Shown piece after piece: positions 54,571 to 64,000 of a stretch of DNA of 64,000 nucleotides. The DNA is from Diphasiastrum complanatum. Its lineage: Eukaryota; Streptophyta; Lycopodiopsida; Lycopodiales; Lycopodiaceae. The position numbers and the translations under genes were made by a program. The notes beneath the pieces were generated by a model. That model was not told where the DNA came from. It worked only from the letters and a program-made list of their open reading frames with translations, and ran no database searches. Location of the stretch: contig CM055095.1 in NCBI GenBank assembly GCA_029204225.1, positions 42,435,723 through 42,499,722 of the forward strand, given 5' to 3'. The number at the start of each line of letters is the position of its first letter. Position 1 is the first letter of the stretch.

Positions 54571-57500
54571 TTCAATCAATTCCTATTGGGAGTAATTAAT
54601 AGGCTCAAGTAAGCTCCAAAATATTGTACTTCAACAAAGAAGTTGGCGAAGGAAGGCATGCTGAGGTCAGATTCCTAGTCTTATAGTCTAATTACATCTC
54701 ACCTCACCAGTTTCTTGTGCAATTCAAATTCTATAAGTTTGTTATTTGCTTTTGAGGCAATAGTGATAGTTTATGTGGACTACTTCAGAATAGTATGGCA
54801 TCACAAAATTTTCTCAATCAACAACAAGAAAAATTTAAAGAGTTACCTCCTTGCTCATGCTAATGCCAACATTCATGCATGTCTCATCCTTTGCCATCTT
54901 CAAATCACATTCGCTAGTGCTCACTTGCCTTCAAAATTTAGATCGACTAGCACTCAGCTACATAAGGGGCAAACCATATACATATTGTCCCTTAGATGTG
55001 AATATCAGCTCCTTTTGTAGGGCAAAGCTACCAAATTACCTAACAATCTCAAAGCTTGATTTGATGAAGCTCAATCGGGCTACAACTCCTCTCAAAGCTT
55101 GATTTGATGAAGCTCAATCGGGCTACAACTCCACAAGCGAAGGCTATTTGTAAGCGAACTTCAAAATCTTGTGTGAAGGAAAAGTCTGAGACTCCAACAA
55201 AGCTAAATAAAATTAACCTAGGATCCCATCTTCTATGTTATACAAAATGCTATTGATATATATATGCACTAATTCTACTTGTGATCATGCACAAATGAGC
55301 CGTTGCATGAATTCATTGCTCAAACGTCTCTGTCTGAATTGCCAAACTGGATGTTTCGTTAACATGCAAAGTGTGTGTTTTGTTATCATGTTTTTATGGC
55401 TTATATAGACTATTCAGCCCTCCACCAAGGTCTAAACCTCAAGTGTTCGGACCACCACCAAATTTGAGCCTTTAACGTTGACTTTCATCCAAACTCCATT
55501 GATCTAACTCAACACATAGAATTGCCTTTGCAAGGCAAGGCCAAAAACCCTAAAAGAAACACTAAAAAATTTAAACTTGCACTATGAGTGTCTCTCTCTC
55601 TAAAACTTATCTTTGTACAAGCTTCTAAAAGCACATTCTCTCTAAAATCAAGGTGTGAGATTTTTAAACCCACTACTTTTCAAGTACCCTTCAAATACAT
55701 TTTAGGGCAAACAAGAAGTTCCAAAACGCATTTTCTCTAGCCTAGCAAAACATTCTTCTCTCTTTCACTCAGTCACTCTCTCTCTCGGTCTATCTCTCAC
55801 ACACACCTGAGTTATGTTTTAGCGCTTGTCATCGTTTTCTACATAAGGAAGCTACTGATGATGACATGGGTGAACAGGCAGGGACTCTACCGCAAGAGCA
55901 ACAATCAGGTTAAAATTTATCTTTTAATCTTTGTACAGTTTTAGAGTAACTTCTTTTGAACGGAAAGATAGAGCGAAGAAGTATTTCGCTAATAGTTTAA
56001 CGATGACCATCACTGGGCGCCATTGATTATAAGGAAAGAGAGATAAAAACCTTGAATGATTAAACTTTGTCGTAGCGTCATCAGAGGTGTCATATTTATG
56101 TTTGAAAAATTAAATGTTTGTGAAGCGGATGTTGCTACAGCATCAAAAGATAGTGGTTGTAAATCTTGACAAAAGTGCAATCTATGTGTAAACAGGGGGT
56201 GGTACTGCAGGTATCTTGCAGTTCAAGAAGAAGTTCGTCGTAGTTCCTTTCGAAATTGTAAAGCCCATGATAACTGAGGATACTTCCATCGACAAAATTA
56301 ACGATCACATTGCGAGCAAGCCACCAATATCAACCCCAACCATACTCCATCCAGACAACATTAAAACAAACGAATTTGATCGTGGGGTGGGATACTTTGG
56401 GTTGCCCATTGTTGATAGCATAATGATCAAAACCGCAGGGGGAGGCTCTATCAAAGTGGTTAGATCAGAAGGTGCCGTCAAAAGCGTAGATTAGGATCGA
56501 TAAAAGCTAAGAGGGAGCTTTCTCAGAATTTGTAGGGTAAATCTATGTGATTCAGCTACATACTTTCGTTTGGCATGTTTGTTACCAAAGCTTTTGTCTC
56601 CACGTTGGCTTAGTGTTTGGATTAACTTTTCTTTGCGCCCAACAAATTTTTTTTTACCTACTCTTTTACTGTTGACATTCCAGAACGACTGGGATTAACA
56701 GTGCTAGAATGTCATATTTCTGGAAAAAGCCCGTTACACATCAATATGTTTTGTTATGGTTTTGGACAAGCTGTTGGTTAGGGAAAAACATAGTTGCAAC
56801 AGCCTTGTGAAACATCAGTAGCGTTGGATCAGAACGTAAGAGAATGTGATCCAAATTCCATCAATGAATGTGAATCTAAAGTAGATGCTTTGATGTGTCT
56901 CGCATTCTGTTGACTGGGTTTGCATTTTTTATGTTCACTCAACCCATTGTTTGTGGCTTTACACTTATAACATAAGTACCCAATGCAGTGTTTCATTTTG
57001 ATGTGTCTACCCATCAGCCTCTTGTGAAAGAAATTTACTGTTGTGCTTCAAGTATGAGGTAACTTGTCTTAGCCGAAGGCTGTTTCGAGTGATTTTTCAC
57101 CAATCTGATTTTTAAATAGAAAAATTTCTTAGATAAATGTCAATATTGGTTATGGTAGTGAATATCTTAGCTATGATTCTAGAATCTTGCCTACAGAATT
57201 GGTTCATAATCGAGAGAACTATTTTCTGTGTTATAAAGATACATTGAACCCATATCTGGTCCCTTGACTCGGTTTATTGATGTTTTGGAGTGTTCATCAC
57301 TGGATATCTCAGGTTCTACCTAGCGTATATTAAAGTTTTATCTCTTTCAGCTTCTTATATCAATCTAGCGTAGTTGATTTCTTCCACAGCCTGGAAGCGA
57401 GGGTTGCATTCACTATAAGGCAAGATGTGGCTGTGAATAGCATTTACTTGCATGCACTTACATAATCATTTGCTCACTCAACATAAGTTTCACTAGGATC

Positions 57501-59393
57501 ATTTCTCAAAACATTAAATCAATGATCAAGGTGGTACGACACAACAAAGCCACAAAAGCTTTAAATTCGTGTAACATGGTGAGCATTGTTGAACCTAACA
57601 TTTGCACACCGAATATGCCATGAAATCATCAAGCTTGCTTCCCTCTTTGTTCATCCTCAAGCATTGAGCTTTAGTTCTCTCATTAACTCTTTATTATATT
57701 TATTATTATCATATATCTCTTGTGATGGTTGAACCTATGAAAATTAAGCAAATATCGACTTAAAGCCGACTTGGAGGCCTACAAAATAGTTTGAGAATAA
57801 GTCAAAATTGACAACGTAATCACATGGATTCAGGTAGCAATTATAGATAAATTGATCACCACAAAACTAAGAGAGATTGGCATAAACACTATACGTGCTC
57901 ATCATACTAAGTCGACAAGTGTCTATTACAATGTCACACATTCAATGGGTCCAAATATAACAAATATACAATGACACATGTGCTAAGATAACTTAAGCTT
58001 ATCCTAACCACGAAAATGAGAAGTTAACCAATTTTTTAGCTCTAACATCATCCCTTAAAGACTAGCTAACTTTAACTCTGGAGAGTTTTTCCCTAACCTC
58101 CTCAAACTTATCTTTACATAAGAGTTTGTTGTGATTATGTGATCTGCTAGATGTTATTCACACCTACAATGTCAAACATTAATATCTTTACTTAGAAGTC
58201 TCTCATAAATGAAGTGATAACACACTTCAGTGTGTCTCGTACAACCATGGTAAACATAAATTCTTGTTAGCAGGATTCCAGTTTGACTATCTCAATGATA
58301 TTTTGTCAAATACACAACATGGTTCCAATTGGTGTCTTATCATGTAGGGGATCCACCAATATTTCGAAAATATTTAATTATCCTTTGCTTCCACAAAACA
58401 TGATGCTTGATTGCTTTGTATGAAGCTAGACATCAATGCATACCATACATCGTTTTAAATATATCAAGAGCTTTCTTCTCCCTTTTATATCTTCATATAT
58501 CTTTATCCTTATTTGATATAGTTAAATCTATCTCCATGTCATCTGCAAGCTTCTTGTATCACTTAGGGCCCTTGTGACTAGGAAATATACCTCTAGAAGA
58601 GTATGTATGCGATGGAATATCCTTTTTGTTTCCTTTTCACAAATCACTACTTTTTTTTATTATAGTAGACCTATATGTTGGTCTTGTCTCATTCTACATC
58701 CCTTCATAGTGGACTGGTATCTTCATTATCAATTCAACTTGACTCGTTAGGATCCTCCATTAAGGGCAATTGACTCACCTTGTCATTCTATGTGGATTGA
58801 TTTTCACCACTTTCAACATCATCATACTCATGCATCTCGTGATAAATCACGTCCCGACCATTATAGTGCACCCTTGCCATTGTATCATAGCATTTGTATA
58901 CTTTGACCTTGTCATCACACCTAAAAAAATGCATTTTATTGATTGTGTATCCAATTTAATTCTAATCTGGTCAAATATGTGTATTTATGCCCTACAACCA
59001 AACACTCTAATTTTGTATGGTTTTTATTGGTCCACACAAATATGTAAGCACAAGTTCATAAATTTTCTTTACACATCCTACACCCTTTTTGAACTTCTCT
59101 TGACGTTTTTTGCCATAGATTCAAAATTTAAGTAGGCTATTCATCAATGCCCCATACGATTTTATAGCATCAAAGACCATGTCAACCTACATTGCCCAAC
59201 TACAAATGCATAAAAATTATAAACTTCATAGCTTGTTTCTTAAAATCCATCAAAAACAACTCTAAATTGATGATCCATGTCCTTACTGAGACATTTATCT
59301 TTGTGAAATTACACCTTCATGCTCTGATTTGTAATCACACAAAGTGATGGTAATTTTTCCTTCAAGTTTGGTAGATAATTTGCATTATCAATC
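54528..59393. repeat. Large inverted repeat, arm B (partner 38830-43547)
   Basis: Inverse match to arm A over about 4.8 kb, by eye mostly above 90% where aligned, with a private insertion near 57050-57570. A 42-bp tandem duplication (about 55048-55133) is private to this arm. The region 57590-59085 is a third copy of the copia-derived segment at 35632 and 39155, inverted. Inter-arm spacer about 11 kb. Confidence 0.85.
55866..56494 (+). CDS. Small two-exon gene, arm B copy
   Basis: Proposed exon 1 is 55866-55908 (MGEQAGTLPQEQQ, then S), donor GTTAAA; intron about 300 bp; exon 2 from 56211 after GGTACTGCAG. Exon 2 reads GILQFKKKFVVVPFEIVKPM, a SIDKINDHIASKPPISTPTI stretch and FGLPIVDSIMIKTAGGGSI to a stop at 56494. 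Product 110 residues, soluble, unrecognised. Compared with arm A the Gln codon CAG near the start of exon 2 is intact, but the upstream ATG of arm A reads AAGG here, so translation would start at the second Met. Preceded by a CT-rich tract (55765-55805) suggestive of a plant 5' leader. Confidence 0.45.
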
Positions 59394-59700
59394 TGGCTTA
59401 TTTTTGCCAATAAATAACTAAACCAGTACTATACCTATCCCACAAATCTAACGTTCCTCTCCATTAGGTTGTGCAAACTTGTTGCCATTTTCAAGAGGGC
59501 TAAACTGGCTCAGCCACTATTTACTTCTAGTCAATGTCTCATGGCACCCGAATCAATGTACCATCTACAATTATCACTATTGTGTAACATTAGTGCTGAT
59601 ATGAACATGTGTGGTTGATCATTGTAGCGGGGATTTTCTATCCACCTTCAACCCTAGACCCTAGCACATGCAAAGCATCAATAGATAAAGATGATTCTAA
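59394..59700 (-). mobile_element. Copia protease-region remnant
   Basis: The minus strand near 59575-59540 reads CRWYIDSGAMRH, the copia protease active-site motif W.IDSGA. Flanking text is decayed. Confidence 0.5.
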
Positions 59701-59734
59701 CATGTCACACAGAGCTAATTTCTTATATGTTCCT

Positions 59735-59870
59735 CCATTCTGATATTCCCATTTCTTTAGAGATGGGCTTCAGAGTTTGAGTGATGACAACTTTCTTTTT
59801 TGCCTTCGAGGCACCTTGAGTAGGTTGGCTTTTTATTTGAAAATTCTCCCACTTTTATTTTATCGACAAG
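59735..59870 (-). pseudogene. Fragment of the repeated gene's exon 3
   Basis: Minus-strand text KWENFQIKSQPTQGASKAKK, then KVVITQTLKPISKEMGI, matches 2343-2777 (KWETFQIKGQLAQGASTSKK). Only this part of the exon is present. Confidence 0.55.
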
Positions 59871-60771
59871 GGCCCATACCTAAAATCAATAAAAGTTTTA
59901 ATTATTAAATAAGCAATTTAAAAAATATTAAAATAAAGTTGAATATTTTAGTCTAATAACAAAAATTTATGAAGAGGATAACACAAATTCTTATTAGAGC
60001 ATTCCATGGCAAGCATAGCAAGAAAAATTATCTGGCCACTACGGAAAGCAAGTTGAAAAAATTATCATATTTTGTAAGGCCCTACATATGATTTTTTGAA
60101 TCAACGACGGGCCTGTCTCTTGGGCACAAAGTGTCTACAGCTCCAATTGATTTACATCTCCAGCTTTGGAGACTCTCATATATTCTTTATGAAAAAACCG
60201 GATCCTTTGTATGACAGTCATGTTCATGCAATAATTCTGATCGATATTATGATCCCATGCGAGCAAATGCAATGAACACAGAATCTTTTGAAATGGAAAA
60301 TGGGGGAGGACTCATTTTTTTCAAGCCCTTACAATTTTCTAGTAACTCATGTAAATTTTGAATCTTAAATTTTAAAATTAATGAGTTATTTGTAAAATGT
60401 TGCATTTTGCACATATTTTAAATTTGGACTAAGTGACGCAAAATATTTTAAATATTTAATATTCAAATTGCCAAGAAAATACAAATATTTATTGTGTGCA
60501 ATCTATTATTATGACTAATAATTGTTAAATTGGGTGAATTTAAAATTTTAAAAAGCTTGTTTTTTTAATTTTATTTTCAAAGTGCAATTTGAAAGATTTC
60601 AATATAAATTTAAAAGCTTACACGTAATTTAATGTTAGTATTTTAACATTTAAAAAATTCTAAGATTCTAAAATTTTAAAATTTTAAAAAATATTAGAAA
60701 GTTTAAAACATCAAAAGTAAAATAAAAAAAATAAGAAAGATAAACATAGTCGAGGACCTATGCGAGGAGGA
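59871..60771. other. Very AT-rich, no recognised gene
   Basis: From about 60350 to 60750 the sequence is extremely A+T rich with many AATTT/AAATTT words. No coding frame. Confidence 0.5.
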
Positions 60772-60992
60772 CCTATGCTCAGCATAAGTCGAGAGAAGAC
60801 CTATGCTCAGCATAGGTCGAGGGAGGATTTATGCTGAGCATAAGTAGAGAGAGGACCTATGCTCAACATAGGTCACGAGAGGATCTATGCATAGGTCCTC
60901 TCTCGACTTATGTTGAGGACCTATGCTAAGCATAGGTCCAGTGAGGACTTATGTTGAGCATAGGTCGAGGGAGGACTTATGCTAAGCATAGG
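60772..60992. repeat. Array of palindromes with exact 28-bp period
   Basis: Palindrome copies start at 60772, 60800, 60828, 60856, about 60884 (shortened, CTATGCATAG), 60920, 60948 and 60976. The interval is 28 bp except one of about 36 around the shortened copy. The unit is the palindrome plus TCGAGAGAGGA-like spacer. A dyad lies near 60889, where flanking GAGAGGA/TCCTCTC words mirror each other. Confidence 0.85.
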
Positions 60993-63082
60993 CCATGAGA
61001 CAGTATTGATAGGATTCGGTCCTGTCTAGAATCTACTCTTAAGTTCTAATCTAGAATAACTTAAAATTCACCAAACCTTCATTACATGAAGCTCTAACTT
61101 TAAGCTACCATCAACTATCCAACTCTCCAAAGTCCTCCGGGATAGTGTTCCATCTTTTCCAACTAGGAAAAGATTAGGCCAAAAGTTCTTGTGCATTCTA
61201 TGCACCATTAGAGGAGTTCTAAATCCCAAAAAGACCCTTTGTAAAGATTCTTTTTATATTTTCTCTCAATTTTTTCTTACACATGGACCAATCAAAACAC
61301 TCAAATTTGAAATCTACGTAACGTAACTTTTTGAATCCACATTTTGATTCCACACTAAAAATGGCATAACTTTTTCATGGTAAGTCCAAATTTAGCGGAG
61401 TTTAGTGCATTGGAAAGCGCTCAACAAGGGCTTTCCAATGATATGTTATGTAACATACTTCTGAGCTACGATTGAAAAGTTATGGCAAGTCAAATGTATT
61501 AGTGTTATAATATTTTAATAATATAAACTACATCTTGTACGAATTCTTAAAGGGTCTTTTTGGAGCTCAAAACTCCTCTAATATTAGACCTTTAAATGAA
61601 TCAAAACTTGACCCATAAGGGTTGTGACTTATAAGAAATACATTTCAACAACAATATTCATAAGTAAGATCATATTGTTGAATTCCACAACTAGTTCAAA
61701 AGTAGCGCTCCTAACCCGGTTAGCTGTATCAGATTTAGAAAATATTTATACGTCTAGGTGTGGTACCAAAACACCACATTTAATCTGACTCTAAATCTAT
61801 TCTAGGTCAATAAGAAATTCTCAATGAGAAATTACTATAACCTAGCGAGAAATTGTCTCTACACAATTCTCACTAATATAAAGTCCTAAAACCAAGGACC
61901 CTATTCTAAGCATGCCACTAACAAGCAACACATGTGAAACAGATATAAAGTCCTAAAACCAAGGATCCTATTCTAAGCATGCCAATAATAGGAAACACAT
62001 GGAAAACGGATGGTGGAAAAACCAACCCGATTAATTTTAGATCGAACGGATCTAGCCCCCAAGCAACATACGGCTACTAGTCTTCAAGGATACACTAATG
62101 AGAGCCCAATAGGTATACTTGTACCCTCCAAGGCCCATGCACCACTAGTAGTGCACTGTGACACCTCACTAGACACCTCTGCAGCTCATCTAGGCCACGT
62201 CATCTAGTTTCTCAACGATCCTTAATGGTGTTCAATCCTAATCAAACTTCATGAAAGCCTTAGGACAGCTTCATTACACCTTTGAAATCATGCGTGAAAT
62301 AAATTGGCCGTGAATTTTATAAAAATCTTCAAAATTAGTCTAGAAACCATAAAAAAACCATGTCTTTTTTTACCAATTTTGACCAAAATTTGTGGATCAA
62401 ATCCACAATTAAGTGCAATTTGACCCAAATCCCTATAAATGCATTACATTCGAACACTAAAAGTTTTGATTTCAGTCAATTATGGTTCTTATAGCCCATT
62501 TCTAGTCCAAAAACCCCAATTTTTGGCTAAAAATCACTATGTAAGCACCCTTTTGACTTTTCAACCAACATGCAATCATAGATCAGTAGCAATGATAAAT
62601 TCCAAGCCAAATTTTTCAATTCTAGGTGAAAAATCACAAAAAATCGACAAAAATCCATTGATTTCCATCAAAATTTATGGAGAGAATCCATAATCATGAT
62701 CAATAGGCTGAAAGTACACCAAATTCAGAGAAGCCACTCACTTGGATATCAATTCCACCACCTGAAAGTAACAGGCAAGGAAAAACCAGCAAAAAAAAGA
62801 TCCGACTGTTGCATGCAACCAAACCACCCAACCAACATGAAATGCCTAGTCAATTCCCTACCCACTTCACCCCCATGCCATGGTGAATGAAGGCAAGAGA
62901 GGAGGGGTTCCTGGCTACAAGGATCAGAAATCAACAAGGTTAGCAGATGCAACAATGACCATTATAGAGGTAGGTCCATAATCATCCAGATCAACTAGAA
63001 GACAACATAAATTATTATTGTGGATGAACAAGTTCTTGTTTGTCTTCAAGAAGTTACCTGAAATAAGGATAAAATTTAAGAG

Positions 63083-63304
63083 ATGCTGAAGGATGTGTTG
63101 ATCAATGATATTGGTCCCAGTACAAGTGCTACATCTCATAGTGGCATGGGTCAGATGGTGAATGTTACCAAGGAGATATTGATGCAATGTCAATGGAATC
63201 AAGAACCAATTTTTTCTCGAGAATTGGTCGATATTGTTGTAGACAATATTGCTGACTTTGTTAGTAATTATAAATTTCAAGTGACAGTGGGACAACCAAT
63301 ATAG
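63083..63304 (+). CDS. Unrecognised ORF upstream of copy B of the repeated coding region
   Basis: 73 residues: MLKDVLINDIGPSTSATSHS, then QCQWNQEPIFSRELVDIVVD and NYKFQVTVGQPI. The matching minus-strand sequence in A' is broken by more changes. No domain recognised. Confidence 0.35.
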   Translation: MLKDVLINDIGPSTSATSHSGMGQMVNVTKEILMQCQWNQEPIFSRELVDIVVDNIADFVSNYKFQVTVGQPI

Positions 63305-63364
63305 ATTGCTCCATGTTTAGTGGATTCAATATGTCCTAGATTGATGGGGTTCTAACAATCTTCT

Positions 63365-64000
63365 GTGACATCTTTGACACTAGCTAATTCTATTGTACAA
63401 CTTATGGAACAAGATATTATTCAATCGTGTTATGGTTATTTTTTTTTATGTACTCGTAATTGTCAATATTGTATTTTCTTGAGCTCTGGTGAATCGAAAA
63501 TTGTTTTTACTATGACAACGATGATGAAGGGTTTTGATTATTCGACGATCGGAAGGTAATATTGTGGTGATTCAATTTTGTTTGGTGGGAATGAGGTTCC
63601 AAGACCCGGCAGTTTTTCAACCTAACAAGGTGGTGAAAGATCCAGTGAATGAGTTTATTGTTAGTCTTGGTGTTGGTGAGGATGGAGCTTTGTATACAAC
63701 AAGTCGAGGGTGTCGTATGGTGATAACTGAAGAGGTGTACTACAAGGTCTGGGAACTACCTTTTTGGATTTCTAGAGCCAGAGGTTCCTATGGTTGTAAT
63801 GTCTGAATTTTTTCCTCTTGAAGCTCAAGCTAAGAATCAAGGCTATTGGTTAAGAATGTGTAAATTCTCTAGATTAGAGTATCTCTGCAAATGGATCAAT
63901 CATGTATTTTTTGGAAGGCAAACAGAGCACAACATGTTTGTTAAGTCATTTGCATTGATCCATACTGCTTTGCATGGTGTAAAAATAGTAGGGCAAGATT
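63365..64000 (+). pseudogene. Unrecognised repeated coding region (copy B), partial at right edge
   Basis: Three overlapping open stretches (63365-63559, 63534-63806, 63790 to the edge) parallel the minus-strand copy at 14940-14285: LMEQDIIQSCYGYF, FQPNKVVKDPVNEFIVSLGV, GALYTTSRGCRMVITEEVYY and FPLEAQAKNQGYWLRMCKF. Frame changes occur at the same places in both copies, for example near 63540 and 63800, so they either predate the duplication or mark introns. Function unknown. Confidence 0.4.

Larger units (their letters stand above)
61209..64000. repeat. Inverted-repeat arm B' (partner 14210-22985 without the copia)
   Basis: Inverse match to 22985-21203 and 15168-14285 and continues beyond the window. 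The copia insertion of 15169-21202 is absent: the site reads continuously near 63045-63060. About 430 bp at 61370-61790 have no partner in A' and include a second copy of the GGTCTTTTTGGA...CTCCTCTAAT tract. Confidence 0.85.

Overview
The window reads as repeat-dominated nuclear DNA of a land plant, roughly two thirds A+T. Evidence for a plant: Ty1/copia elements primed by initiator-Met tRNA (TGGTATCAGAGC next to the LTRs), a Ty3/gypsy chromovirus with an integrase-linked chromodomain, a CACTA transposon with a TNP2-type transposase, GT-AG introns, and long CT/GA microsatellites. The sequence does not fix the species or lineage. No rRNA, tRNA or ordinary housekeeping gene was recognised.

Layout. 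1-3.8 kb: a Ser/Thr-rich exon running off the left edge, a copia relic with foreign open sequence, two exons of an unrecognised gene, and a regular array of 17-bp palindromes. 3.8-8.5 kb: two copia relics arranged head to head. 8.6-13.5 kb: a gypsy relic with its LTR, a solo copia LTR, further copia pieces and a fragment of an unknown gene. 13.5-23 kb: an inverted-repeat arm (partner at 61.2-64 kb) interrupted by a full-length, fairly young copia insertion (15169-21202) with 5-bp target duplications; its reverse-transcriptase interval is occupied by unrelated sequence. 23-26.4 kb: a tandemly duplicated module made of a palindrome array plus exons of the unrecognised gene. 26.4-33.4 kb: a block of multi-exon genes of unknown function on both strands, including a divergent histone-H3-fold protein. 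33.4-35.6 kb: a copia relic with an intact-looking 3' LTR. 35.6-59.4 kb: retroelement debris arranged as a large inverted repeat (arms about 38.8-43.5 and 54.5-59.4 kb) around a core with a chromovirus 3' end, a very long CT run, a near-perfect 283-bp-arm foldback and a CACTA transposase relic. 59.4-64 kb: copia and gene fragments, a second kind of palindrome array (28-bp period), then the partner arm, which preserves the empty target site of the 15-21 kb copia insertion.

The most unusual signal is a 17-bp perfect palindrome (CCTATGCTSAGCATAGG) occurring about 40 times. It lies mostly in four arrays whose unit-to-unit distance is about 42 bp (three arrays) or exactly 28 bp (one array). The arrays travel with one unrecognised gene family and appear to lie in its introns or flanks. 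One array is itself a 288-bp mirror-symmetric superpalindrome. The second is the H3-like open frame with a long basic C-terminal extension. The third is a copia element that has taken foreign sequence into its coding region.

LTR elements are treated as fossils; only family, parts, extent, nesting and relative age are given.
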